From positions 8,368,519 to 8,432,518 of the forward strand of contig CM041090.1 of NCBI GenBank assembly GCA_023079485.1: a stretch of DNA of 64,000 nucleotides, given 5' to 3'. Under the pieces are notes generated by a model, which made no database searches, was not told where the DNA came from, and saw only the letters and a list, made by a program, of their open reading frames with translations. The DNA is from Archilochus colubris. Lineage: Eukaryota; Chordata; Aves; Apodiformes; Trochilidae. Within the stretch, counting starts at the first letter, position 1, and each line of letters begins with the position of its first letter. Shown here one piece after another: positions 1-12,400 of the stretch. The position numbers were made by a program, and so were the translations under genes.

Positions 1-1381
1 AATACAAAGATTCTAAATTATTATTTTTAACCAACATGTAACAGAGTGATTCAACTATCCATCATAATATTTTTGGAAATGGAAACTGAAATTATCTTCT
101 CCATCTCTTGACCTGGAACAGCAAATAAGAATTTACAGTTACTCATTCATAACACGGTTTATTTTGAGATATAAATATAATGCTTCGACACATTAATAGA
201 GTGTTCACCTTTAAATTCAGGTTACATGGTGATTACAGTAACTTTGGTTTCTGTGCTCCACTTTTTAACAGTCTGAAAGTGCAAGAACCACTGATTTCTA
301 AGCTTATCTACTAAAAGATGCAATAATACACCCACCACAGCAACAGAGATTATCTATAAACATCAGTAGGATTGTGCATAACAGTTTCAAGGTTGAACTA
401 AGAGGGCTCAATAAATCTATCATATAAATTCAATGACTTACAATATTGGAGAACTCATTATACTAGAGAAGCATTTCATTTGACTTGCATCCATTTTTAA
501 AATTGTATTTTAAACCAGTTTTCAAACTGGTAAAAATTTGACAAAAGCAGAGAATCTATTTAGTCTCAGTATGATTATATAACCCTTCATACACTACTGT
601 GGGCTAGCACAACAACAGAACATCTACTTAGAGCTCAAAATCAGCTGTGTTACATGAAGTACATTCATTTATTACATAGTAAAGCGTCCAACTGCAGAAA
701 TTAGTCAGATCAACTTAGCTACGCTTATTCTAGCAAATAAACATCTTTCAAAAACTTTGTGGCACATTTGTGTTTCTGAAGTATTGGGGAGGAATAAATT
801 CTTTTGGTAACTGTTGGCTAGAAGCTTATTATTATCACAAAACTAAATCTGAGCAATATACTAATTAAAGCTCAAAATACTGCTGATGGTCATAAAAACA
901 TGAAGAACATTTTAAGACTTACTACCAACTCAGATTAATCCTCAGGTATAGCTGAGGCTTAGCACTACTATGTAACTTCTAATTAAGAGAAAGCTCATGT
1001 AAAAGCCTCTTCCAAAGTGCAGGGAGAACAGAAACTGCCTGCAAGCACCATCATACAGAGGTATCCAAGGATTACTTAAGAAGGGGTGAAGCCAAAGACT
1101 CTGTCTTCTTGTCTCCTTTCTTTACTCTTTCCTTCCACTTTCTGTTTTCAATTATCTTGTCTTTATTAAAATCACATCTTTTTAGTTTCCCTGTGTGGAC
1201 CATGGCACTCTACTTAGGTGGGCTACAACTAACTGGAGGATTGCTGGTATATGAACACTGTGAACAAGCACAAGAAGAGAACACACATAACATCTCAGAC
1301 CTATACGTAAATGAACTATTAAGTCTGATTTTTAACTTACATTTTGAAAGCATGTGAATTACAGTAGTAAAAAGCACTGTA
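1..1381. other. Intronic sequence, nothing recognised
   Basis: AT-rich unique-looking sequence. An 82-codon frame at 1109-1357 has no recognisable similarity and no coding character. No repeat family is identified. Confidence 0.6.
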
Positions 1382-1660
1382 ATCATAGAACCATGGAATC
1401 CTATAATGCTTTAAGTCAGAAGGACTATTAAGATCATCTAGTTCCAACAATCCAACATGGACAGGGACACCCCCCACTAAAGCAGGTTGCTCAAAGCCCC
1501 ATCCAATCTGGCCTTGAACACTTCCAAAAATGGGGTGACCTCTGGGTGACCCCTGTCAATGTCCCACCACCCTCACACTAATAATTCCTTCCTAATATCT
1601 AGTCTAAATCTGCCCTCTCCTAGTTTGGAACCATCACCCTTCATCATGGAATTTTGGTCA
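1382..1660 (-). mobile_element. CR1 LINE 3' fragment, degenerate
   Basis: On the plus strand it starts ATCATAGAACCATGGAATCC, the reverse complement of a CR1 3' end. It continues through recognisable reversed 3' motifs (agatcatctagttccaac, the 'cctaatatctagtctaaatctgccc' region). It is 5'-truncated near 1660, where similarity fades, so that border is approximate. It is strongly diverged and has no coding capacity. It lies just left of, and opposite to, the larger CR1 at 1.86 kb. Confidence 0.85.
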
Positions 1661-1847
1661 ATTCCTCCTGTAGTTAGAACAGTTTCTAGGACTCAAACAT
1701 TTCTTCACTAAACCACCCAGCCTTGATTTGAAGGATTTAAGAGGGAGAAAATACATCATCATTTAATTTAGTAGAGTTTTTGAGGAGCTATTCACACTTA
1801 TCATTATGTATTTGTTGCATTCCTAGTGTTTCTTACTAATAATTTCT

Positions 1848-3618
1848 GTGGGACAATGTGAACAGAATCTCGCCACCTCTGTGAAGGATAACAAAAAGTC
1901 CTTCTACAGACACATTAGCACCAAAAGAAGGGGCAAGGAAAACATCCATTCTTTACTGGAAATGGGTGGGAATATAGTTGTCAAAGATGAAGAAAAGGCT
2001 GAGGTATTTAACACCTTCTTTACCTCAGTTTTCAACAGAAAGACAGGTTACCCTGAGGACAGATGGCTTCTGAAGCTTATAGAAGGTGACAAGAATCTGA
2101 ACAGCCCCCCTGTAATCCTGAAGGACACAGTCAGTGACCTACTGAGATGCTTAGATCCTCACAAGTCTATGGGACCAGATGGGATCCACCCAAGGGTGAT
2201 GAGGGAGCTGGCAGAAGAGCTCGCCAAGCCTCTCTCTATCATCTACCAACAGTCCTGGCTCACTGGGGACATCCCAGATGACTGGAAGTTGGCGAATGTC
2301 ACACCAATCCACAGAAAGGGCCGGAAAGAGGACCCAGGAAACTACAGGCCCATCAGCCTGACCTCAGTGCCTGGCAGGGTCATGGAACAGATCATCCTCA
2401 GTGCAATCACACAGCACCTGCAGGATGGGCGAGGGATTAGACCCAGCCAGCACGGGTTTAGGAAGGGCAGGTCCTGTCTGACCAACCTGATCTCCTTTTA
2501 TGATCGGGTGACCCCCCTAGGGTGGATGAGGGGAAGGCTGTGGATGTGGTCTACCTGGACTTCAGCAAGGCCTTTGACACCATCGCCCACAGCATTCTCC
2601 TGAAAAAGCTGTCAGCCCACAGCTTGGACAGGAGCACTCTGTGCTGGGTTAGGAACTGGCTGGAGGGCCGGGCCCAGAGAGTGGTGCTGAACGGGGCTGC
2701 ATCAAAATGGCTGCCGGTCACTAGTGGTGTCCCCCAGGGATCAGTGTTGGGCCCAGTTCTGTTCAATATCTTCATTGATGATTTAGATGAAGGGATTGAG
2801 TCCATCATCAGCAAATTCGCAGACGACACTAAGCTGGGGGGAAGTGTGGATCAGCTGGAAGGCAGGAGGGCTCTGCAGAGGGACCTGGACAGACTGGAGA
2901 GTTGGGCTGATTCCAGCAGAATGAGGTTCAACACAGCCAAGTGCTGGGTTCTGCACTTTGGCCACAACAACCCCATGCAGCGCTTCAGGCTGGGGACAGA
3001 GTGGCTGAGAGCAGCCAGGCAGAAAGGGACCTGGGAGTCTGGATTGACAGGAAGCTGAACATGAGCCAGCAGTGTGCCCAGGTAGCCAAGAAGGCCAGTG
3101 GCATTCTGGCCTGGATCAAGAACAGCGTGGCCAGCAGGTCCAAGGAAGTGATTCTGCCCCTGTACTCAGCGCTGGTGAGGCCACACCTCGAGTCCTGTGT
3201 CCAGTTCTGGGCCTCTCAGTTTAGGAAGGAGATTGAGGTGCTGGAGCAGGTCCAAAGGAGGGCAACCAGGCTGGTGAAGGGATTTGAGCACAGACCCTAT
3301 GAGGAGAGGCTGAGGGAGCTGGGGCTGTTCAGCCTGGAGAAGAGGAGGCTCAGGGGAGACCTCATCACTCTCTACAACTCCCTGAAAGGAGGTTGGAGCC
3401 AGGGGGGGGTTGGGCTCTTTTCCCAGACGACTTTCAACAAGACAAGAGGGCACGGTCTTAAGTTGTGCCAGGGGAAGTTTAGGTTAGATATTAGAAAGAA
3501 TTTCTTTACGGAGAGAGTGATCCGGCATTGGAATGGGCTGCCCAGTGAAGTAGTGGATTCTCCTTCCCTGGAGATATTTAAAAAGAGACTGGATGTGGCA
3601 CTCAGTGCCATGGTCTAG
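1848..3618 (+). pseudogene. CR1 ORF2 reverse-transcriptase pseudogene
   Basis: The reverse transcriptase lies in three frames. Frame one (1848-2603) carries [30 protein letters not shown] and QHGFRKGRSCLTNL. Frame two (2522-3058) carries motif [21 protein letters not shown] and the catalytic FADD box at 2816-2827. Frame three (2941-3618) carries [19 protein letters not shown] and the C-terminal region ending [10 protein letters not shown]. The first switch, near 2510-2525, looks like a +2 or -1 change in a run of C and G. The second, near 3006, looks like loss of one G. The catalytic residues survive, but there is no endonuclease and no intact frame, so it cannot act alone. The first frame starts by chance at an ATG at the insertion edge. 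Confidence 0.92.
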
Positions 3619-3699
3619 CAACCGCAACAGTGGTTCAAGGGTTGGACTTGATGATCTCTGAGGTCCCTTCCAACCCAGCCAATTCTATGATTCTATGAT
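1858..3699 (+). mobile_element. CR1 LINE, 5'-truncated, RT domain and 3' end
   Basis: A 1.84-kb CR1 copy beginning inside ORF2 just before the reverse transcriptase (NLATSVKDNKKSF) and ending with ATTCTATGATTCTATGAT. A complete element is about 4.5 kb, so the 5' UTR, any ORF1 and the endonuclease are missing. After the ORF2 stop at 3616-3618 there is a short 3' UTR (the ggttggacttgatgatctct stretch) and the terminal repeat. No target-site duplication is apparent, as usual for CR1. It is antisense to GPHN. Its closest relative in the window is the inverted copy at 33.66-35.5 kb. Confidence 0.95.
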
Positions 3700-6548
3700 C
3701 ACCACTCATCACAGTGTTACAAAACATGCTGTTAGCCAGGAATTTAAACTTGATAATGATACAGATAATGATACTATGAGTAAAGCCAGAGCAGAAGCAC
3801 TATCGAGCACACCAGAACAGTCTCCATGGATCAGAAAACAAACATGGAATAGCTGAGGCCTTGAGGACTGTTTCTATCCCTCGATGCTAAAGTTCTGTGG
3901 TAATTCTTGTCCTTCTTTTCGTCCTAGTTTTGCCACCACTTTGCTCCACGTTTATGCTTCTCATATGATTAGAATGCATTCCTGCAAATCAATATTATGG
4001 TGCTTATTCCTGGAATTAACATCTATATCTTTCTTCTTATAGATATGCCATTTACTTCATGGTACAAAGTCTGTAAAAATAATTCTCGTATGTACATATG
4101 TACATATGCATACTTTTCATACATCTTAACCATTGGAATATAACATGCACATTGCTACTATTTAAAATATTCACTAGGAAAGAATAGGGAAATACTAAAA
4201 AGAAAATAAACAGGCAGCTTTTTATAAAGAATCCATACAGAATTCTTCCAGTCTATAGTCAATATTGAAACTAGACAAGTAACTCTATAGGTAGTAAAAG
4301 TGTTTAGTTTTTTGGTACATGCTAAATTTTTCTGGCACAGCACAAAGTTATTTCTCCTTATATACTAACCACATAAGAAGGACCATTTAAAATTTAATTA
4401 AGTTGCGGAACACATAATAGGAAACTGAATTATGAAACTACACATTTATCTGCCGGATTTTTACAGAGATGTAAGTTAAATAAGAAGTAAGCTGTTTTAC
4501 AGACATGCATACTATCCAGAACATCTCAAATAACACCATGTCACTGACAAGATCATTGTGGTTTCTGGGAAAAACTACTGACAGTGCTTAGATGTGCAAA
4601 AGTCTTTGTTCTCCAGCACAGACCTTCTGAAAACTACAAGGTTTGTAAAATTAAAAAACTTTTACCTTTTCAAATGAATCCTGTTTACTCTGGGAGACTA
4701 TGTTTCAAAATGCAAGCAAAAACATATAGAAAAATGTTCTCAGAGTGATAATGATAGCTTTCTTAGCAATCCAAGTCAAATATGAAGAAGTGTTATGTAA
4801 AAAGCCACATTAAATATCAATTTCATTTTCTTTCACACTGGGTAATCTCATGCTTGAAGAGATAAAAGGGTGTCTGAAATAGTTTAAATTTAGGATTATC
4901 TAACATCATCGTAATGAAGAAATTACAGTGAATGAGGATATGGAAAAACATACTAAAAAAGAGAAAAGTTTGCATAGTTGCAGATTTGCTGTGAAAACCA
5001 GATGTCCCTTTGACCACTGAGTTTCAGGCATAGGAACTGGCACATGAAGATCTCTTCACAAGCTTTACTTAGCCTTGTATCTTAAACTACTCCAGACCTC
5101 AGCTCACTGAAGATTATTTCTGATTTTATGGCATGAGAGAGCATACATAACTGAATTAACAAAATTCATGTCACAACACAAATAGAAAGCAGAGAAAAAA
5201 TGGTGAAAGTAACTCAGCTGTTTTTTGTTGTTGGGTATTTCATATTGCATCTCCTCTATTCAGCTGACCAGGGCTCTTCCAATAATTTAAAAGAGAAAAT
5301 TTAGCACTTAGGACCATGTAAGAGCATGAATAATCACAAAGCAAAAGCACTGAAGGAAAGATATAGACCTGAGTTCAATATCCAATTTGAAAAAAGAGGG
5401 TAGGCCTTCAAAACATTAAAATATTCTTGGAATTAATCTTTTTTTTTTTTTTTTTTTTTTCCTTTTTCTTGTGAAGGTTTTATTTTTTACACTCATTAAC
5501 TTTCTCTTACTTCCTGAAAGCTTTGCTGAAATGCAGAGGCACGGTTACCTTTAACTGTAGTGCAAAAGCCCTTGCAAGTACTCAGTCTCAAAATGATGTA
5601 AGACTATCAGAAAATTAAATACTAAACCACCAGGAAAATATCCTTGACATTTTCTGCTACCTCTACGCCTTTTTTTCATTCCCCCACCAACAAAAGGTAG
5701 AAGGTAAAAGTTAAGATTGTGTTCAGAGTGTAATCACTGCAGTCAAGAGACCTGGATGAAATGCAAGTACACATCTCAATGTCTCTAAATAGACCTTTTA
5801 AAAGATTTTACAGAACATCATTAGCAGTCTTTTGAAATTTGTACAGATATATTTGCAGTTTTCAGCATCACAGTAATTTTTCACTCTTGTTTTTCTAAAT
5901 ACAGTTCTCTAAATGTTAAGGTGATGTACTAAAAGAAATAAAAATGCAAATATTTCACTGAGATACAAAACTAAAGGAAGAAAGCAATAAAAATGTACTC
6001 AGCAAATGGCTTACTTTCCAAATGGAAATTTAATTACAAGCATTCATAATTTGAAATACATTGCAGCTATCAAATATTTCAGGGTTTAACATACCTGTAA
6101 TGAAACCTTTTTTTAAAAAGTAATTCACTTATTCTAAAAGCTACTATTCATAATAATTATCCCTAAAAATACGGGGTGGGGGGAAGTAGGCAAGTGGAAT
6201 GCTCAGCAGATTTCATCTATGCGACTGAGAGGTAAGTCAAGCAGGGAGATGTGTAAATGCTGAAGTGTTTGCTGGTGAAACCGACAGGACTGGGACTGCC
6301 AGCACTGCAGTAATCTGCTTTTAAGGGCTGAGACTGGCAAAAAAATTTCTAGACAGCACAGGTCAAGCACAAGACTGACTCCACAAAAGAAAGGTGCAGT
6401 TTTAATCATTTTTTGCTAATTTCCTCACAGAAAGACAAGGGAGAGATTCTTAAGTTAAGCTAACTACTTTGATATACCAATTTTAGTATAGAGAAGAAAA
6501 AGTATGAATTTATTTATAGTATGATTGAACAAATTAAATTAAATTTTA
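3700..6548. other. Intronic sequence with a poly-T tract
   Basis: AT-rich sequence without a recognisable gene or transposon. It contains a short alternating TATGTACATA repeat near 4088-4112 and a T run at 5439-5460. Small minus-strand frames at 4158-4343 and 4823-5017 look random. Confidence 0.6.
5439..5460. repeat. Poly-T tract (22 T)
   Basis: An uninterrupted run of 22 T followed by CCTTTTTCTT. On the gene's sense strand it is an A run. It may be a degraded retroposon tail or simple-sequence expansion; no adjoining element is recognised. Confidence 0.85.
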
Positions 6549-6554
6549 CAAGGG
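6549..6554. repeat. Left target-site duplication of the solo LTR
   Basis: CAAGGG directly before TGTAG; repeated exactly after CTACA at 6859-6864. Confidence 0.88.
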
Positions 6555-6858
6555 TGTAGCGGGAGGAGCCCTTCTTGCTCCTAGGGCTGATCCTGAGGCC
6601 TCAGGGTTTAGCCCATTCCTGGACGATGTCCTAGGGCTGTTCCTGGGGCTCCGGGATCTACCCCTTCTTGCCTGCTCCTGGGGCTCCTCGAGCTGTGGGC
6701 TTCTCCATCCTCACTGAAGAGTGAGAGCTCTCTCCATGGGTGTCAGCTGCTCTCTTATTGGCCCCCTGCTCCTGCACATGCTCAGGAGGGAGGCCAGACA
6801 CAGGTGAACCCACACCCACTCATCAATAACTCAGGGCACCTGGTCCTGTCTCACTACA
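6555..6858 (-). mobile_element. Solo LTR of an endogenous retrovirus (ERVK-like)
   Basis: A 304-bp GC-rich block in AT-rich DNA. It begins TGTAG and ends CTACA, a perfect 5-bp terminal inverted repeat of LTR type. It is flanked by an exact 6-bp duplication, CAAGGG, at 6549-6554 and 6859-6864. No retroviral gene lies on either side, so this is a solo LTR left by recombination between two LTRs. A 6-bp duplication is typical of several beta- or alpha-like retroviruses and their avian relatives. The minus orientation is a guess: it places a CCAAT-box-like GGGGGCCAATAAGAG upstream in the LTR. No AATAAA signal is evident. Confidence 0.88.
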
Positions 6859-6864
6859 CAAGGG
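6859..6864. repeat. Right target-site duplication of the solo LTR
   Basis: CAAGGG directly after CTACA; the exact copy of 6549-6554. Confidence 0.88.
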
Positions 6865-8754
6865 GGTCTAAATCAGATGCAAACCATGAGTCTATATGTG
6901 CAGCAAGGCACAAGATCTCTTCCTTTTTGTATGAAAATCTGTTCCCATCTACTGCTGGTGCCACTGGTGTCCTCCCAGAGTGCATGGTGAAGTCTTGAAA
7001 TCACACCTACTCACTGGAAAGCATCAGTCACTCCACCATAACATTTTTCCTCAGACGCCTGGAGGAAAGGATGGAACTTCAGAGCTCAGAATTAGATTTT
7101 TTTTTCCACACACATCTGTTCCTTGAAACAACTCTCCTGTCCCCTCTGAATTTGGCAGATATGTTCATGTGTATGGCCATATATGCACACAAGTTCATCT
7201 TTACATAATAAAAATGCACTAACAAAAGCACCAAAGTTCCGTGTTTTGTTTCTGTCATATGTAAAAGAACTCTCTTCACTATTGCTTACTTATTAAAATA
7301 AATATTACAGTCATTCTAAAAAAAAATATCATTTTTTAAAATGAATTTATTTGAAACCAATTAAAAACCAAAGAAAATCATAATTCCTCCTTACAAGTAT
7401 TACTTTACCCACTGAGAATCTTGACATCTAATATATATTTCTCTCATTATTCCTACAATAACACAAGCTAAAGTACCAACTGGAATGAAAAAGGAAAAAA
7501 ACCATAAAATCAGGTAAATTAATCCAATTCTGAGAATAAATCATCAGAAATTTTCACTATTTTTTAAAATTTAATTAAAGCAGCACTTCAAAGAGCTGTT
7601 ATCACAAGATAAATGCTTGCTTTTAGAGACATAAACTTCAGATTAATTGTGCAGAACAAGATGTCTTTTTCCATGTTTTCTTCCCCTTTACATACTTCAA
7701 TGTTCAGCTAAGGTTTAAAAGCTGCTCAGACTGTTTAGAAGACACTCTGCTTTCCGTTTTTCTTCTCAGAATGTGAAAAGACAGCTTGAAATTACACACA
7801 AGGTAGTAAATTTCTAAAACTAGAGTTCTTTACAGCACACGTATCTCATGCATCACAGAAGTTCCACTGAACCTTTCTAGCTGCAACTAAGCCCAGGTAA
7901 GCTGTAAGTAGATCTTACTGAAAACACAGAAATGGCAAAGCCACAGAAAACCAACCAGAAATTTCTTTGGGCTGCCCAGACAGCACTAATGGCTTCAACT
8001 CTAGGAAACTGGTAAAAGCATCTGCATCATACAGAGGTGATCTGTCTCAGAGAGCTCCAAGTATAAGCACATAAGAATCATATCTGTGTACCAGCCCTCA
8101 ACTCTATCTGCACTTCTTAGAAACTGCACTTGAAAATAACCACTTGCAGAACTTGCAACTACATCTTTGAATGCAGATACAAGTACATCTCCAGTTTAAA
8201 CCAGGTTATACCTTCTGTCTACTTGTTCTGTTTAATGGCAGGAAGAGAAGCAGATTAAAAAATTACTACAAGACTTCTGTGGTTTAAAAAACACGAGGAA
8301 TCCAGCTATGGAAAAAATGTGTTTGCTTTTCTGTAACTGGTCTGTTGGTTCTAAAAAACAACAGAATTCTAAAAATATAATTGATTCTTAGTGAACTCAG
8401 TTCAGTTTCTAGCTTCATTTTCTATTAGTAAATACAATCTTACATGTTACTTCATACAGTTAGTTACAATTGTGCAAGACACTATTACCTTTTGCTTTTA
8501 AAATAATATTACAACAATTTTTGGTGTAGCTCTCAATAGAAATGGCAAACAGAACAGAGTAAAAATATTAAAATATCTAAAAAGGGGATGATGAGATTAA
8601 ACCACTAGAGAGACAGGGAGCCACTCAGTGTAATGCAGTTTGTGGTATAAATTCACCCACACGTGTATTGTTCATGCATATTATCCATAGAGTCAATGAA
8701 AGAAAATGTTCTAAAAATCTACTGCTTTACCTGTGAAAATACAGTAAAGAAATT
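6865..8754. other. Intronic sequence, nothing recognised
   Basis: Mostly AT-rich. No exon, RNA gene or repeat family recognised. A short frame at 7079-7279 (minus) is not supported. Confidence 0.55.
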
Positions 8755-9420
8755 TTACCTACCAACGAATGGCTGCTGTACTTTTGAGATACTTAGTCCA
8801 TACATATAGTCTAAGAGTGGGTGGGCTGGTGGCCTGCCCTGGGGTGTCCCAGGAGGGGGCTCCAGCTCCTCCCCTCTTCCTGCTCGAGGCATGACATACA
8901 GGGCAGAGGGCATCCACCACCACTGCAGTTCCTCTTAAATGCACAATCAAACCTGAAAGAGATTCAGAAAGAGGGGAAAGGCAGGTAGGAGACTAATGTA
9001 CATGCAGACTGTACCACTCAAAGAACACCAGTTACTGACCAGTAACCTTTTTTCTTTGAGTCTGCATGTACATTCCCACAATGACTCACTCTGAACCTTT
9101 GCCTTTTACCACCCTAAGGACTCCCACAAACAACTGCAGCATCACTCCACTGAAGGCTGAAACAGCCCTGGATACTATCAGATTAACATAATGCCAGCTG
9201 AAAGCAAAGACAGAACTCCAGGTGGCCTTACAGCAAATGCATGTACCATATAAAACAGATATTAAGCTTGCCCAGGGATCTACCAGAAATGGCTTTGGCC
9301 ATGGGGGGAAGGTTCCTTGAGTCTACAGAGAGGCAGAAAGCCATCTGAACAGTTGTTCAGATGTTGTGTGAGATCTGCTGAACTCCTGGATATTTCCACC
9401 CAGCAACAAGCAAAGAAACA
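8755..9420. mobile_element. Old interspersed repeat relic containing a palindrome
   Basis: The block is moderately GC-rich and centred on an 80-bp imperfect palindrome. The layout is a purine-rich stretch GAGGGGAAAGGCAGGTAGGA, then the hairpin with AAGAACACCAGTTACTG and CAGTAACC, then TCTGCATGTACATTCCCACA, then a flank with CCAGGTGGCCTTACAGCAAA. From memory this resembles an old family, abundant in turtles and crocodilians, whose copies carry 'AAGAACACCAGTTAC...GTAACC...CTTCGAG' hairpins. I cannot name it with certainty. The outer borders are estimates and no coding capacity was seen. Confidence 0.5.
8995..9074. repeat. 80-bp palindrome (long imperfect inverted repeat)
   Basis: The outer arms are perfect over 16 bp: AATGTACATGCAGACT at 8995-9010 and its reverse complement at 9059-9074. 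Inside, CTCAAAGAA (9017-9025) pairs with TTCTTTGAG (9052-9060, sharing two bases with the outer right arm). The innermost arms GTTACTG (9031-9037) and CAGTAAC (9040-9046) leave a 2-nt gap. Six bases (GTACCA, 9011-9016) are unpaired on the left. Confidence 0.9.
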
Positions 9421-12400
9421 AACTAAAACACTTCAGCCTGTGAAGAGAAATATAGGGTCCTTACGAAACTGAGAATGTGAAGTAAAAAAATTCAACCAAA
9501 GAAATGCAAATCTGGAAATGAGTACCAGAGGACTAATTGCCTGGCTACCCTGGAACTTCAGCAGCACTTCAAGAAGGAATTTTTGGATGACTGAAGAACT
9601 AGTATGTAAAATGACAGCCATAAGGACTCATATACCTTCCCAGTTGGCTGAGAAAACTGTGACCAGATGTGCCACTTTCATAGACACAAACAGAGAAGAA
9701 TTATGAATTTAAGAGCTCAAAATGAGAAAAGAAACCACTATAATGCAGTGGTTTTCCAAGACATCCTGATCAGCTCTGTTAGCAAGTTATGAGGTGTGAG
9801 AATGTCAGTGTACTGACCCAGAGAGAGCAACCTGGTACCCTCACCAACTGCAGAAAGGGATCAGAGGAACTGCATGTAACAAATAAACTAAAAGAGCTGA
9901 CATCAAAGCACCAACAAACACAGTACAAAGAAAAATACTGTATTCTTGCAGATCATGCATGTCTAGACAGTACTTTAACACAACTGGTTATCATTACTCT
10001 GGAGAGTACCAAGAACTGACTACCCTAGAGATGGATTAATGCCTTGACCTGGAGATTCCCTGGATAGCCACAGACTGAAAAAGAGCCAGAGCTAAAATAT
10101 AATGTTTATGCACACAACAAAAGAAATCTCACATAGGAGCATATGAATATACCCACTGTCAGAGAAAGTTGAAATTAACCAAAAAATAAGTATTCAGTAT
10201 TTTACTGAATACTTTTCTATATGAATGCCAATTCTGCTAACTTACAATCATTATATACCATAAAAAGAGAAGCATTTTGCAAGCCTAATCCAAACAAAAC
10301 TGCTGTATGGCTTTATAAGCCAGGCAGCTGCTTTAGAAACCAAAACAATGAGTATAATGTAGGAAAAGCCCATGCCCTATTGAAAAGAACAGTCTTAGGT
10401 CCTCTAAAGACTACCCATAAAGGAAACAGCAAGTCACCTGTATCCACACAGAAGTTTCCATGGGGAAGTCCAGTTCATCAAATTCTAAAGAATATACTAA
10501 AATGGAACTGGATGGAGTCTGAGTTATTCTCTCTGTCTAGTTCAGAATTATTTTGTCAATCCTGACAGACACCTATTTATAAAATATACTCTTAAAGATC
10601 AGTAAATACTTTACTTTTGGACAAATTACCACTGAAAGAGTAGGAGAATAAACTAGTTTAAATGAAAATCCAGACTTTCAGAAGAAATGCAGAGATTTGG
10701 TCTAAAGTATCACTTCTGTTTCACAAATGACTGTACCAGTCAAAGCCACTTATATCAGGACTCATTATCTTTTGTATGCAACAAAGAGCACTGTTATGTC
10801 AAACAAGTAAAACTGTAAAGAATCACACCAATAGTCCAAATTTGAGTTAACTCCTCTTATTTTTAAAATGAAAGTTTGATGATTGCTGTAGAATGGAAAG
10901 AATTTACATGCTTCTAAACCAGTGAAGTGCTGAAATAGCTGCTGCTTATAAACTGGGCTCCTAAGTGTTTCCAGTAACTGTAATTTTCTGTCGTACTGAG
11001 AAACAAAGCCCTAACAGAAGATGGATTCCTCTTGCCATTTTGTACCACATGTAAAGCTTATGGGCGATTTCCTACTCTAAACCAAAATGTTCTGTGTGTT
11101 TCAGTGTGTTATTACACCGAGGCCAGAATGATTCATGTGTCTATTGACATAAGTGATCAATAAGGGGAAAAGACAGAATAAGTAGAATAAATACAAGTTC
11201 CTTAATTCCAGGTACCATACCATTCAAGACATTGGTGACTCAGACACTGCTTTTTCTTAACCATAATAGAATAAGGCTATCAGTAGATAAGCACAGCTCT
11301 GAAATGCATGGAATTGGAAAGACCTCTTTGTACCAACTCAGATGCTCTTCCCCTCCAGGGATGAAACCTTTTCATTTCTTGATGTTATCAACCACAGATC
11401 AATCTTTGGTGAATAATACTGTCAATACAATTGTGTATTTAGATATTCAGAAGTATCTGTTAAGATGATGTGGAGGCACATTTTGAAGATCCTGAAGATA
11501 ATGGATTGTGACAATTTTTTTATGTCAAGCACAACGATTCTGTACACAAAGTCACTACATAATGGATGGGCCTAGCACCTCCCTGCTTGCTTGTGTAGTG
11601 CACTATGATGGTTCTAGTCAGCCAAAAATCATTGTTCTGGTCATCAGTGTGTGGATACAGAACAGCTTTCCAATTTTGCCTAGCAACTTTTACTAAAAGA
11701 TGCTCTTTTGCAACAAAGAGATTTCAAGATTACTACCCATCAGCTGGGTTCATTCTCTGCCACCTAATTTTAATGCATAACTTAAATACCCTTCCAAACA
11801 ACCAATCTACAATTGTCCTGGCACTGTTCAGATTGTCTCATAGAAATGTTCTTTTGCCCTACGGAAGACTACCAAGCTAACAATAAAATCTCTTTCCTGA
11901 ATGTAAATGAGATGAGAACTGTGTTCATCCTTTTACCATATCATAACATTTTTAAAAAGTATTTTTAGAGAGCACTGTACATTCTGTATGAGTTGATGGA
12001 GAAAGGTTTATTGTACTAATCAGGTCTCTATGTGTGAGTGTGCAAACAGATTAATTTTACCCAGGAAAAACAGACAAACAAGGAAGAAATTACAAAGGAC
12101 TACTTTTTGATGGTAAATGACCTTCCAGGTCTAATAATCAATGCCAAATTTAGTTTCCACACAATAGTAAATCATCAGGAAGAAAGCTCCTTCATTCAAA
12201 ACTAAGCAGTGTCCTTTATTTATCCAAATATAAGGAAGGTACAGACATCCCTCTCTGATACATTCTTCTGATAGGGATATAAAGACAAAGAAGAGAAAGG
12301 TATATGCAAGAAAGGAAAGAAGATTGGAGTATTCTGGGACTGATGAGACTGCCTGCACTTCTCCATTATCAGCTGAGTAGGACTAATCTTGAAGACTTCA

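Noticed and set aside
2551..3611. Several antisense frames inside the 1.86-kb CR1
   Set aside because: They are mirror frames of the RT sequence; the sense frame carries all the conserved motifs.
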